Notes: generated from the sequence alone by a model not told the origin. A stretch of 64,000 nucleotides of DNA from Eurosta solidaginis (GCF_040869045.1 NC_090321.1:89386603-89450602); one strand, 5' to 3'. Positions 50,030 through 62,154 are shown, counted from the first letter of the stretch. Program-made: numbers and translations.

Positions 50030-51805
50030 CGGAATATCAGATATGGGTTGCTGTGATGGTAAATTTTTTGAACGAATTTAGTAGGAAATTTTAAGTGCAC
50101 CCATATGGGTCCTTCAGAAAATTATAAAAAAGTCTTCAATTGGGGTATCTGAGGACGCGTAGTTATTTCAGAATTAAGAATACAAACACGTGAGTTAAGT
50201 TTTTCTACCCGTTCAAAAGTTCTCCGCGAAAAACAGTGTGAAACCGAGGTCGACTGCAATAACACGTCCAAAAAAGCGGAAAGAAAAATGAATAGACGCG
50301 TTTTGTCCTGTTGTCAATAGTCCGAAGAGAAAAACTATTCGAATTATTGGAAGCGAGGCCAAAACGCGTCTATTAATAACTCCCCCGACGGTTTTGGTCG
50401 TGTTTTAGCAATCGTCCCCGGTAATAAAGTATCACAATTTGTTAATTAAAATTGTCCAAAATATATGGTTATTCCCTACAAGAAACGCTGATAGTTTTAC
50501 TAATACACGCACACTTGTAATTGACAATGCTGATCCTGCGATGACGTAAACATTGATACTCAAATTAATGTTGTTATGTTGTTCGCTCACGTATGTCCGC
50601 ATGTACCCAACGACAGCCTATAATCATGAAAAAGGACTCAAACTGGGAAAGCTTCGGACACCTGGTACAGAACAAAATAACATACAGCAGATACCATTAT
50701 GCATGTGAGACAGATACATAATTCTCAACGGAATTTTATGTATGCGAGAACAGTTTATCCGATTTAATCATGTTGTCACTACGGACTGTCATATGACAAT
50801 CAAATGATTATCACGGTTGTTTTGTTATTTTTTAAATTCCGCCATTTTCAACCGACGAAAACCATATAAAAAATAAGTTTAAAAATCGAAAAAGAGAGCA
50901 TTTCAAAGCTCCATGCTAAAAGAAAAAAAAATCGAAAATAATATTAAAAAATACCAAAAGCTGTCGGAAAGTGTGGGGCGCACTCAAAAAATTGATACGC
51001 GAAAAATAATAGTGGTTAGTGGTGATTTATTTTTAAATGTGTTTCCGCATGAGGAAAGCGCTCTTCTGTTGTTTTGTTATTTTCTGAATTTAAATTGAAC
51101 ATTCTGAACTCGAATTCTTATAAAAATATTTATTTTAAACAAATAAGAAACACGTATGCTTTTATCACGTACAAAATTAAAAACGTAATGAAATAAAGTA
51201 AATAAAAAGAAAAAGCATTGATTCATTTTTAGCGGAATATAACCATGGTCATATATGATAGTATAACAGTCAAACGTGATATCTACAGTAAACTATCATT
51301 TATGACACTTTTTGATAGTTAGAGTGTCAGCACTGATCCAGGAAAAGGAATGAGAGTGAGCAGTATGACTATATACTTAATCAGTAGGCCAAGTTGGTGT
51401 ATAAAAAGGAGACAAAAACTCACACGTACACAGTTGTTTACATCACATTTGCGCAAGTAACCTTAAGTTTGTGATAGAAAGTTTGTATGAGGCGCTGATC
51501 GTTAGGTTGACATTGCTGACAATCAGATGATAGTCATATGATAGTCAGTATTCTTGTAGGGTTAAAGAGAGATGTAATTAAGTGCTCGTTTGAAAGTAAA
51601 TAAGTATATTTCTTTGTACTATAAGAAGAAAAAAATTTAAGCAGTTTTCGATAGCAGCTACTAAACTTTTTTTTGGCCTAAGAAGTACAACAGTGCCAAA
51701 TAGCATCCACAAAAAAAACGAACAAGAACAAGCATTTTATCAGGTGAGCGTGGCTGTGTATGTGCGTGCTGCTACATATCCTACTTGTAGACCTGTACAA
51801 TGACT
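50030..51805 (+). repeat. Dispersed repeat, copy 2, interrupted by a TIR element
   Basis: The left half (50030-50473) and right half (51562-51805) together match the copy at 38446-39135. The missing homology in between is a 1088-bp element with inverted ends. Small differences along the length show the copies are not recent. Confidence 0.85.
50474..51561. mobile_element. 1088-bp DNA element with CCCTACAAGAA terminal inverted repeats
   Basis: Starts CCCTACAAGAAACGCTGATAG and ends ...ATAGTCAGTATTCTTGTAGGG, so the outer 11 bp are perfectly inverted. The uninterrupted copy at 38446 shows the empty site (ggattttaaag), suggesting a duplication of only about 2-3 bp. No transposase domain recognised. 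A 61-codon lysine-rich frame at 50913 is not convincing. Confidence 0.75.
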
Positions 51806-52997
51806 TTGTATAGCATCTAATTGATTTCTCTTATACATGCATACATACATACATATGTATACATATATATATTTACTCTCATATGATAGCTGAATTTACC
51901 CATATTTTAACATGCACTAATATAATTTATCGCTAACAGCGATTCTCGTCGCATCGCGCGATGCAATTACGCTCGATCATAAACTTAGCCTTATGGTTAA
52001 TTCGACCGAGTTCTTTGTCAAGAGAACAAATTAGTTTAGTCATTTCAACAGAAGATAAATTGTCGCTCTTAAGTTAACAAAATTCTGTAAAATTTACAGA
52101 TTCGTAATCAATCTAACTTATTTTTCTGTTAACACAATTGATCTCACAGGTCATTTCAACAGCGAACAACAGTCAATGCATGAGCAAATTTCAAAGAGAA
52201 TTTTACGCTCACAGCGGTCTCTGCTTTTTACTTATGTCGATGGTGCCACTTGTTAAAAAAAAAACACCAAAATAAGAAAACGACCAAATCGAAAAAAACA
52301 CACAAATTGGGAAAACAACAAAAAATTTGTTTTTCAGTTATCAATACAAAACGAAAAAACCCTTTCTTGAATTTCACTGTGCAAAAAATTATGCAATACC
52401 GGGACACCTATTTATAGGGTATAATTTTGCAACTTCTCCTCCAAGCAAAATGCAAAATTGCGCCCTCTTGTTGCAAAAGTTTTGTTTGAATGAACAGGAT
52501 TTCTCCAAAGTTTGTAACATTTTGTTAAAGTTTTTACGAATTTTCACTCACGCGAACGAATCTAATAAGATATAAAAAACAATTCTTTAATGTTGATGTT
52601 TCCGACAGCATACAAGTTTGAGTTGCTTTGGAGTCGTTTCAAGATAAAGTGTTACGGGAATTAAACTTGCCGAATTACATGTAAAATTACTCCAGTTGTG
52701 AATTACCTTCCCGCAATTTCATTATTTACTTTTCTATAACTTACAAGTTCTCTATTTAAAATGTTATGTCAAACATTCATACTACAAGTTTTGTTCGAAA
52801 CAATCAAGTGTGGGAAATTTTCATGCGAGAGAAGAAATTGAGAATGAGCTGCAACTGAAAGAATTGAGAATCAGTTTCGTGACTACTATTTTCATTTGTA
52901 TTTGAAAAAGTTCAAAACTATAAATTACAAAAAATAAAATTCGGTGAAAGTGCGTTTAATAAAAGAGCACATTTGATGTACGCCCAATTGAAGTTCG
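51806..52997. other. AT-rich intergenic spacer
   Basis: Contains a catacatacatacat microsatellite (about 51838-51860), a short palindrome gcatcgcgcgatgc (51953-51966) and a region of 'gtcatttcaacag' motifs (52034-52165) that recur diverged at 57136-57400. No gene supported. Confidence 0.5.
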
Positions 52998-53289
52998 GTT
53001 GTTGTTGTTGTTGTTGTAGCAATGCTCGCCCCACCTAATAAACGCGACCCTTCACAAATTGTCATCAATATCCTCTAACGGGAGTCCAAGGAAACTTGCC
53101 GTTTCAACAGGGGTGGACCATATGGAAAGGGGTGTTAGAGGCGTTGGTTCCACATTACAATTAAAGAGATGGTTGGTGTCATGTGGGGACACATTGCAAG
53201 CGGGGCATACATTTTGTATGTCGGGGTTGATTCTGGATAGGTAAGAGTTTAACCTGTTACAGTATCCAGAACGAAGTTTAGCAAGAGTG

Positions 53290-54966
53290 ACACGCGTTTC
53301 TCCTCTTCCGCGAGTTTTGGATACTTTTCTTTAAGTACTGGAGTCACCGGGCAATTCCCGGCATAAAGGTCCGACGCCTGTTTATGGAGTTCACCAATGA
53401 CTTGCTTGTGTTTTTTCACTTCATACGACTGGGTTCTCAGGTGCCATATTTCCTCAAAATGCTTACGGAGATGACTCCTTAAGCCCCTAGGCGGTGCTGG
53501 TTCATCAATCAGATGTCTGTTGGGATGCCCAGGTTTCTGAGTATTCAACAGGAACTGTTTGGTCAGCATCTCATTTCTCTCCCTGATGGGGAGTATTCTC
53601 GCCTCATTATGCAGATGGTGTTCTGGGGACATAAGAAGACAGCCCGTGGCGATTCTGAGAGTAGTATTTTGGCAGGCCTGTAGCTTCTTCCAGTGGGTAA
53701 TTTTTAGGCTTGGCGACCATATGGGTGACGCGTAGCACGTAATCGGCAGGCTAATTGCTTTGTATGTAGTAATGAGCGTTTCTTTATCTTTTCCCCAGGT
53801 ACTGCCAGCGAGGGGTTTGAGGATTTTGTTATGGCTCTGAATTCTCGGAACAATTGCGGCTGCGTGCTCACCAAAATGTAGATCCTGATCAAACGTCACA
53901 CCCAAGATTTTGGGGTGTAGGACAGTCGGTAGCGTAGTGCCATCGACGTGGATGTTCAAAATGGTCGACATTTGGGAAGTCCATGTTGTAAATAAGGTCG
54001 CGGAAGATTTAGTCGGTGATAATGCCAGGCTTCGCGAGGCGAAAAAACTGGAGAGATCAGGGAGGTAGCCGTTTATTTTATTGCATAGCGCATCGATCTT
54101 TGGGCCTGGGCCTGTGGCCATTATTGTGCAGTCATCGGGTAGGAAACGATTGTGACTCCTTCCGGTGGTGAAGGTAGCTTAGATATGTAGAAATTAAACA
54201 AAAGTGGGGATAGGACACCACCCTGTGGCACCCCTTGTTTAATTCTCCTTGATGTTTCGCTTATAAATTGCACCGATGCCTGCCGACCACCCAAATAATT
54301 TGCGGTCCACTTTTTAAGACATGGGGGAAGGGTAGACCCTTCCAGGTATTGCAGTAACGAGCCATGGTTGTCCGTATCAAAAGCTTTTGATAGGTCTAGC
54401 GCTACGAGTACTGTTCTATGGTCGGGGTATTGATTTAAACCGCAATTTATCTGGGTGCTAATGGCATTTAGCGCGGAGGTAGTGCTATGGAGTTTTCTGA
54501 AGCCATGCTGGTGAGGGGCTAGCTGCAAATTTGCTTGGAAATAAGGGAGCAAAGTGGCTTCAAGCGCCTTTGCCACTGGCGATAGGAGAGATATCGGACG
54601 ATACGACTCACGTATGTTAGCTGGTTTCCCAGGCTTTAGTAGCGGGACCACCTTGACCATTTTCCTTTTCTCGGGTATGACAAAGGTGGAAAGAGACAGG
54701 TTGAAGACATGCGCTAAATATTTGCAACCCTCTTTCCCTAGGCTTTTAAGCATCGGCATGGCTATGCCGTCTGGGCCCACTGCTTTGGATGGTTTAGCAC
54801 GACCAATGGCGTCCTCAACCTCTTTAGCGGTGATGGTGATTGGTGACGCGCTGAATTTGTGTTTATGTGCGTGTTTATTGGCTCTCGGTCTATCTTTGTC
54901 GACCGTAGGATGCATTATATATTGTCGGCAGAAAGCGCTCGCGCATTTTTTCGCATCCGACAGCAC
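53290..54966 (-). pseudogene. LINE reverse transcriptase, frameshifted at the catalytic box
   Basis: 54966-54121 encodes KPSKAVGPDGIAMPMLKSLG, ESYRPISLLSPVAKALEATL, ALDLSKAFDTDNHGSLLQYL and IKQGVPQGGVLSPLLFNFYI, then VSYPMT and a stop. One base is missing inside the YxDD codons, and the next frame (54121-53249) starts just after, MATGPGPKIDALCNKINGYL. The thumb and C-terminus follow (NTTLRIATGCLLMSPEHHLH). Another shift near 53295 moves the LRSGYCNRLNSYLSR / CPACN..HDTNHLFNC zinc region out of frame. Confidence 0.88.
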
Positions 54967-55025
54967 TTTGTCGCCAAAGGCGATGGAAACTTTGTCTTTA
55001 TGCTTAGTCCGATTCGATAGGGACT

Positions 55026-56663
55026 TTACGCATCCACAAGCAATCTGATGCGTTGGTTTATATCCCTTATTTGGGGGTGGCCTGGATCAAGCTGTCTTAT
55101 AAGGTCACGTTCTCTCGCTAAGTTTGCGGCCTCCGCCGGGAAGTGGGGCCGGATTTCGGGAATTCTCCCGGCGGGAATGAAACGTGCCGAGGCGGATTCA
55201 ATGACCTTACGGAAGGCACGCTCCCCTTGGCGGGCATCTGTCGGGATAGGGAGGGCAGCAAAGCGGTTGTCTATAAAGGATTTATATTCTTCCCACTTTC
55301 CTTTTTTGAAGTTTATGAAAGTGCGTTTTTCAGTGACGATGAAGTCGGCGGTACGCTCGAGCGAAATAAGTATGGGCAGGTGGTCGGATGCCAATGTTAC
55401 CATCGGCTGCCAGTTGACGCAGTTTACGAGTTCTGAGCTCACGATTGAAATATCTGGCGAGCTGTGACAGCTTCCTACCATACGTGTGGGGGCGTCTCCG
55501 TTTATTGTGCAGAACGTCGTTTCTTCTATTTGATCCGCCAACATCTCACCCCTACTGTCCGCCCGCAAGTTTGAATGCCATAGATCATGATGGGCATTGA
55601 AATCGCCTAAGATAATGCGATTGTTGCCAGTGAGTAAGGCCCTGATATTAGGGCGGTATCCACTGGGGCAACAGGTGGCAATGTTGATGATTTCTAGGTT
55701 TGCATCGCCTGACCGGACAGATAGGCCTTGAGGTTCTAAGACATTGTCCCTGCGGTCGATACCAGGATCAAATATATAATATTGCACAGAGTGGTGTATG
55801 ATAAACGCGAGGCCGCCTCCATTTCCGCTCTCGCGGTCTTTCCTGTGGACATTATACCCAGAGCAGGTCTGCAATGCAGATCTTGCTGTGAGTTTAGTAT
55901 CTTGAATTGCAGCAATGCGGATGTTGTGCCGCTTCATGAAATCGACTATCTCCGTAATCTTCCCAGTTACTCCCTTACAGTTTAACTGCAGAATTCTGAA
56001 GTGCATAAGGGGAGACGCCGCAACTCTGGAGGTAAGTGACGGGTGACTACGCCTGGGTTGTGGAAGGCCAGGACGCAATTGCTGTTGTGGCCCTGGGACT
56101 GGGCGTCCTTGGGCAAGCATTGGGGTACCCGGATGATTTGGGTTTGCGACCTGGCAACATGGCGCGATGAAACCCGTCGGGGGGTTGCCGTCGCGGAGAC
56201 CAGAACATCTAGGAAAGTGGCACCACCCAAGGCAGGAGCTGCATTGGGCAGATGTCGCAAACCTATATATTGTGCTTAGGCGCAGACTACGGGACGCCCT
56301 TGGGCGTGAACAGCAAGGAGCCACAAAAGATTTATAAAAGTTACGTGGACGTCGGGTTTTGCGATCAAGCCCAGAACCTGTCCGATGCAACCATCCCTTG
56401 CACGAGACACACTGAACAGAGTATGACCGTTCTAAAAAGATTCTTTTCCGGTAGATGCAGCAAAACCATTTCTCAGGACCGGGATCAGGAGACGGACCCG
56501 GATTGGATTCGATGCCTTCCCGGAGTAAGAGAGTATGGAGCAGTCCTGCTGCAAGGAGCTGCTGGGAGGATGACAATTTGTGGGAGGGACGAAACAAATT
56601 AAATGGGGTCACACTGAAATGACAGTCCTTGGTCGGGAAAAATCCCGAGTCGCTCCGGTACAT
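55026..56663 (-). pseudogene. LINE ORF 5' part: 2A-like motif, Cys-rich PHD-like region, APE endonuclease
   Basis: 545 residues. LLHTLLLREGIESNPGPSPD at about 41-60 ends in the NPGP of 2A ribosome-skipping peptides. WFCCIYRK...SVQCVSCKGWLHR and a second AQCSSCLGWCHFPRCSGL repeat form PHD-like cysteine pairs (about 67-175). The endonuclease starts FRILQLNCKGVTGKITEIVD (about 222) with IQDTKLT, GDFNAHHDLW and SDHLPILISL. The frame ends RIRLLVDA-stop. The next ORF resumes in the following linker (VKSLSNRTKHKDKV), implying a deletion at about 55025. Confidence 0.85.
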
Positions 56664-56690
56664 AGAACCGACTGCCTTCGGTTAGTAAGT

Positions 56691-57600
56691 ACTTTTATAT
56701 GTACTTATTTGTCCGATTTTTTGTTTTAAATTCAAAGAAAGTGGAAACATTTTATATCAAATATAATTATAATATAAAAATATGGTGAACATTTTTGAAG
56801 AAAAAGTTGAAATAAAGCTCTTGAAACCGACGCCAATGTGGTTCGCTAGAGCATGTACTAACGCGTGTGTGAATATGTATGTAGCAACTATATATGTCCC
56901 AATCATGCGTATTTATGTATTCACATATTTACGTATATATATGGCAACATACTTTCGTACAAAGCCGTCGATGGAAATTCGGAACAAGTTTTGTTTACTT
57001 GAATTCAGATTTAAGTTATTATTATTATTTCAATTAATATTACTAAATATAGCAATAAAATCATTAGAAACGAAATGTACTTATGTGTAATTTATACAAA
57101 TTAAAAAAACTACGTAAGTTTCAATATATATTTATCCGGCTTTTATTTTTTCCACAGGTATTAATGTCATATGAACAGAAAACTCTGTTGATGTAAAAGT
57201 TTACGCTATTAATCTAGAAAAAACAAAAATATCTGTTATTTCAATACATTTCACTGGTAGTGTCATTTCGACAATAAACTCTGTTAATTTAACAGTTCGC
57301 ACTGGTAATTTCAAAAGAACAGAAATCCCTTCATATTAACAGTTTTGATCGGTATTCATAGAGCGACAGTAATAATTATTAATTTAACAAAACTATAGGT
57401 AAAGTATATTGAAACAACTTTTTTTGTTTATTTGACTACTAGAACGGTCAATTACGAATCAACGATTTGTGCGCAGTTGATTCAACATCTTGATGCGATC
57501 GATAAAAATTAACAGAACTTTCGGTTGAATTGACCCGTATTTCGGTTGATTTTACTATTCTTTTTCTTTCGGTGTAGGAGTTGAGAGGGCAGTATGGCCT
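56691..57600. other. AT-rich spacer with diverged short repeats
   Basis: The 102-codon frame at 56782 has no recognisable domain and probably arises from 'tatgtatgtagcaac' low complexity. From 57136 several 'ctctgttaatttaacag'-like motifs recur every 60-70 bases, related to 52034-52165. No gene. Confidence 0.45.
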
Positions 57601-57775
57601 AGAAGGTTGGATGTGGTCATACCAAATCGTTCCCGAGATGGTCGGGCTAGTACCTTTATTGTGCTCGTTACCGCAACGTGCCGGATCTGCATCCGGCAAA
57701 GGAACATCAAAATAGAAAACACTCCCCAAGGCCTTTGGGGAGCGTCCTTATTGCTTCAACAACAACAACATTATT
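57600..57775 (+). mobile_element. SINE fragment (3' part)
   Basis: Shares aaatcgttcccgagatggtc, gggctagtacctttattg, tgccggatctgcatccggc and ggcctttggggagcg with the 44635 SINE and ends ttcaacaacaacaacattat. 5'-truncated, about 175 bp. Confidence 0.85.
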
Positions 57776-58635
57776 AGCAACACCGCAATACTCATCGCAG
57801 CAGCATATTTCCTGGCCCTTCCGTTAGATTATCTTGTTAACATGGTGTTAATGGATGTGGCTAAGTTACAGCAATAAAGGGGGATACTTAAGCACCGAAC
57901 AGAGGTTGAAGCCTTTTACCGCCTCCTTCTTAAAATCCTTGCTAGGGGTAAGTCACTTATCAGCCTTTCACATCCGTTGAACTTTGCATTCGTACTCGGT
58001 GTCCTCCCGCACCCGTTCCAGAACAACACAATTAGTGATGAAACACCGAATTCAAAAATAAAATAAAAAATGTTTTTAAGTCTTTTTTTTTTTGTTTTAT
58101 TCAAATAATTTGGTATTTTTATTTATTACAATCGTCCATTGGTTCGTCGAACTTCGCACTTACGATGCACTTATTTGTTTTTCCCTATCAATTCATTTTC
58201 ATTAGGTATTTTACAACACGCAAACCACCAACATCAGCGCTTAACCTCTCTTTAACTTAATAATACAAATATTGATTTATAAATGAAAACATTTTCAAAT
58301 GGTTTCTATTAGGTATAAGCTAAAAATAATGTTATTTTGTAACAAATCAGTGTATACCAATTTCACATAGAAACTTAATGGAGTCACAATTTTGTTTACT
58401 GAAATAATTATTTTTTTCCTTTTGACACAGGAAGACTTGCTATAACGAACATCTTTCAGCAGCCTCAAAATTATTACGATTTTTATAATAGTTAAAATGG
58501 ATAGCAACCACTTTCTTTTTAACTTTAAAGATAATCAAAATTAAGTACGTGCGGAACTCTTCATAGATGTTGCACCTAACGAAATACATATTTGCTTATT
58601 TTATAAAAAGCCATATTATCATTGATATTAGAGAA

Positions 58636-58812
58636 AAATTACAAAGTTTACAAATGGCGCTTTTTACTACGACATGTTTCTGAATTTCACTTCATCAGCT
58701 AGCTTTTCGGTAGCTGAGTATTGAACTCGAAATCTCCAACATTCATACTTTATACTAGTGTAAAGGAAGGTTCCTTTATCCACTCAGCCATATGAATACC
58801 CCGCTGCTCCAA
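58636..58812 (-). repeat. tRNA-derived SINE or tRNA pseudogene-like repeat
   Basis: On the minus strand TGGCTGAGTGG (about 58783-58793) fits a pol III A box and TTTCGAGTTCAATACTC (about 58710) resembles a B box, with spacing like a long-variable-arm tRNA (Leu/Ser type). The tail continues to gcgctttttactacgacat. It is not a good functional tRNA (mismatched B box, no clear acceptor stem). Confidence 0.5.
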
Positions 58813-60440
58813 ATATAAAAATTTAAATTTTACGGGTGTTTATATTTTTCGTAAATTATTGAAAATAGTTTATTTTTCATTGTCATTTGTTACATTGACA
58901 ATGAAGTCTGAAACACCAAGCAAAACCGACTAGATGTCTCACTCCATTAGACATTCAATAAAGCCATAATTATATAACTAAGAATTTATATTCTGCATGG
59001 AAGATTGAGCTTAATAAAGGATTTAATGTACAAAACTTGACAAGTTATTTCATTAAGCCTCTGCGTGAAATTGGCATAAGAAAATATTTTGAATATTAAA
59101 ATAAATTGATCATTCCAAAAAAAAAAGAAACGGTACAATGAAAGTAACTTACTACATTAATTGGTGACAACCTTTTGAAACACCAAAAATATTTATGGTA
59201 ATCTAAATTTATAGCTTCCAAGTACATATGTACCTAATCTATGTAGGTATGCGTATTATGTTAGTACATACCATACACAAGCATCTATAGTATTTATAAT
59301 TATAATATTTGCATACATCTTAGATTAAATAGATTACTTAAAGAAAAACAAACCAAATTGTCTACGGAAAGCGGATTAAAAAGGAACAAAAACAGACAAT
59401 AGGGAATTTTAAACAGCTCTTCCAGAGGATTTGCTACATCATCACTCCCTTTAGCATTTTTATGTATGTATGTATTTATATGTGTGTTATTGCTCGCAAT
59501 TTAATACAGTGGTAACAAATACAATGTGCTTTGTATGAGTGAAGAATGTGCCTCGACCAATGACCAGTTCAAATTAAACTAAAAATAATAACAAAAAGTT
59601 AGCATGGAATACAACTTATAAATTGTATATATTAAATAGAGATAAAATCAAAATTATCCTTAGTTATAATGTTTATATGTAGGACAAAGTAGAACATAAT
59701 TTTTTGCACAGGACACTGCACGACAAAAAAAACAGCAACGATTTAAACTCCAAATTAATCTTTTCATAACTATAGCTCCTGGCGTTCATGGATGACAAAG
59801 GCCATACATTTGGACTTTAAGTCGTTGATGCCGCTGAGAACAACAAGTATTTTTATATAAACTTAAGCAAACTCTAACAACAAATGTGTCAAGCAAATGA
59901 AATAAATGTACAGAAGACTTGACTGGCGCAAATTAGCAAGTATTTTAAAGAACTTCAAAATTATCAATATGGAATCGATTAAACTGTGTATGTTTTATAA
60001 GGGTGTAATAGTATAACCGCAAAGAATACTGTTGTGTGTAATGTAATTTACGAAATCAGATAAATCTTTTGAATTAATAGGTAGATCGAATTCGCGTTTT
60101 TTAATTAATATAAAATTATCTGCTTCAAATTTTCCTTTTGAATTTATATGCTTGTGTGTTAGTATAAATGTTTTGTAATTTAAGTTCTTGTAATCATACT
60201 TTAGTTGAATTTATTCAATAGTTATAATTTGCGGTGGTTTTGCTATGTTTGCGGTTGTAGTTATTGTAGTCGCAGCCACCAAAGGCGCAGCTATTAACGA
60301 GGACGATGATGACGCCGTTGAGGCAATCGTTGTCGTCGTTGCCATTGCTCCTACAGTTGCTGTTGTTGTTCTTTGCTCATGAATCGACGTAATACCCGTT
60401 GTCGATTGGTTGTCGTTTGTTTTTTGCAGTGTCTGTGCGG
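58813..60440. other. Intergenic / RER1 3' flank
   Basis: AT-rich. Positions 60240-60375 hold imperfect CAG/CAA-type triplets (minus strand) and probably belong to the RER1 3' UTR. tttatt at about 60207 (AATAAA on the minus strand) could be its poly(A) signal. Nothing else supported. Confidence 0.4.
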
Positions 60441-60447
60441 CTAATTG

Positions 60448-60534
60448 TCACTTTGTCGAAGCGTGTGACTCACCAACACGTTGATAACGCGGCTTATTGC
60501 GTGTGAATGGCAGATACTTGTACTTAATCATATG
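60448..60534 (-). CDS. Rer1: RER1 terminal exon
   Basis: Twenty-eight codons plus stop, HMIKYKYLPFTRNKPRYQRV-GESHASTK. The polar, basic cytosolic tail of RER1. The 58-bp intron before it has standard ends. Confidence 0.93.
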   Translation of the reverse strand, partial: HMIKYKYLPFTRNKPRYQRVGESHASTK

Positions 60535-60807
60535 CTGCAAAGGGAAACGAAACGTGAGTGTCTCTGTGAGTACCTAGAATAACGCAGCCTACCTTAATTT
60601 GTCGCTTCATTGTTATGCAGAAGAGTGTAATGAAATACATCACTAGTATAGGCCAAAAGACGGGCACATTGAAAAATTCAAAGAATGTACATATAACACC
60701 GATAAGCGTACTTTTCGTAATGGACAGCCAAAATTTGAACTCTGGCAAACGTCGAATGAACGGCCGAAATTCTTCATTACTACGTGTTGGCAAATTGGGA
60801 CCTTCCT
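60448..60807 (-). CDS. Rer1: RER1, ER retrieval receptor, last two coding exons
   Basis: Exon 60807-60593 (acceptor tttctttcag, donor gtaggc) encodes EGPNLPTRSNEEFRPFIRRL, PEFKFWLSITKSTLIGVICT and FNVPVFWPILVMYFITLFCI-TMKRQIK. Exon 60534-60448 (acceptor tttgcag) continues in phase HMIKYKYLPFTRNKPRYQRV-GESHASTK then TGA. This is the conserved C-terminal half of RER1, a four-pass membrane protein that returns escaped ER membrane proteins from cis-Golgi. Both hydrophobic segments of this half are present and no frame break is seen. The 5' exons (first ~100 residues) are not visible up to 64000. Confidence 0.95.
60593..60807 (-). CDS. Rer1: RER1 penultimate exon
   Basis: 215 bp. Begins in phase 1 and ends in phase 0 at MKRQIK. 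Encodes the signature RPFIRRLPEFKFW and the last two membrane segments. Confidence 0.95.
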
Positions 60808-61059
60808 CTGAAAGAAAATAATAAAAGGTGTTATTTAACAAAAAAAATGCATTGTTTTTTGAGTTGTCGTTGGGGGAATCAGTAAACTTTAACATTTGCC
60901 CTTAACGCTTTTAGTTTTTTAATTATTTATTATTTACATATTTCGCTATGTCCTATGTTCTACTTAATTTTACATATAATCGTTTTGTACCACAATGTCC
61001 GCCTAAAAGTGGATCTTCGTGATAATTGTTGTCATAAGTTTTTGTTTCTGTTCATTGTC

Positions 61060-62140
61060 TGTTACGGTCTATACAGGGCCCGTCAATATTATTTGTAATA
61101 ATTTTAAAATTTCAGTTCCGAGGATTTTAAAATTTGTAATTGAAAAGTTGTTGAAAAATATATCAGTTTTTGGCCATTCTACTTCCTTAATATTGTGATT
61201 GTTGGCTGCTTGTTCAAGCCTCAAAAGTAACTCATCTAAATTAGTTATTTCGTTAACAGTCACAAAATTAAGTAAATTATATTTTTTATGTTTTAAATGC
61301 GCATTTATTTGTAAATTTGAGATTTCGTTATAAGAAAATTTAGGCTGTGATCGCGTTTTACCGGCTAAAACGTGCTTTGTCGAATCTTTAATTTCATCCA
61401 TTCTAATTCATGAAAGGGCATCAGCCACAACATTAGATTTTCCTTTAATATATTCAATTGTAAAGTTATATTCCGATAATTCTAATCTAATTCTAGAGAG
61501 TTTCGAAAAAGGATATTTCTTGTTAAATAGATAAAGTACTGGTCTATGGTCTGAAATGTATACCGTAAACATACGGCCGAAAACGTTTAATAGCAAAATG
61601 TATTGCTAAAAGTTCTAATCCTATTATTTTTTCTGTTCGGCTTTATTGAAAGATTTTGATGCAAAGAACTCTTAGGAGCATCTACAGTGATAACAAATTC
61701 TTTGGTAAAATCAGGGTATTGTAATAGTTGAGGAGACATTAATGTAAATCTTAGTTTTTCGAAAACATTTTCGCAAGCATCATCCCAAAGAAATTCAACG
61801 CTTTTCCGATTTAAACGATTTAAAGGGGCTGCCAGGACGAGAAGTTAGGTATAAAACGCCTATAATAATTTGCAAATGCAGCAAATCGCCTAACAGTTTC
61901 TTTATATTAAGGCTTAGTGTACCTTTTAATTGCCTCGATTTTTGAGTCGTCTGACAGCAGGCCTCTCGAGGTACATTTATGCCCTATGAAAGTTACTTCG
62001 AAACGAAGGAAATTGCAATTTTTAGGGATTTAACTTTAAACTGAATTTTCTACAAGTTTCGAAAAGTTTTTCCAAATTTTTGAGGTTATGTGTCTCGCTA
62101 CAACCGAAGACGGTAACATCGTCAATGTACATAAAAGCTT
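61060..62140 (-). mobile_element. Decayed gypsy-like (errantivirus-type) pol remnant
   Basis: Minus strand: the RT region with a YIDDVTVFG box (about 62125-62100), then TFIGHKCTSRGLLSDDSKIE (about 61980), then FAAFANYYRRFIPNFSSW (about 61890). RNase H end ISDHRPVLYLFNKKYPFSKL and YIKGKSNVVADALS (61596-61408). Then the spacer before integrase (61401-61069). Stops and shifts throughout. No LTRs, no envelope. It lies in what would be an RER1 intron or upstream flank. Confidence 0.82.
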
Positions 62141-62154
62141 GATTTGACGAAATG

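Larger units (their letters stand above)
52998..56690 (-). mobile_element. Near-full-length LINE with PHD-like and APE domains
   Basis: The 3' end is at the left, (CAA)n tail ttgttgttgttgttgttgta on the + strand. The 5' end is about 56690. Coding runs from 56663 leftward in three main frames. 'ttcggtt' occurs beside both ends and may be a 7-bp target duplication (tentative). It includes an N-terminal 2A-like motif, cysteine pairs, APE endonuclease, RT and a C-terminal CCHC region. Truncated relatives lie at 37616-37966 and 47447-47620. Clade by feel jockey/I-like; a tree would be needed. Confidence 0.88.

Noticed and set aside
50913..51098. 61-codon Lys-rich frame inside the CCCTACAAGAA element
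   Set aside because: Too short and featureless to call a transposase remnant.
56782..57090. 102-codon open frame, + strand
   Set aside because: No recognisable domain. Tyr/Ile-rich because of tatgtatg low-complexity DNA, and no acceptor or neighbouring exon.
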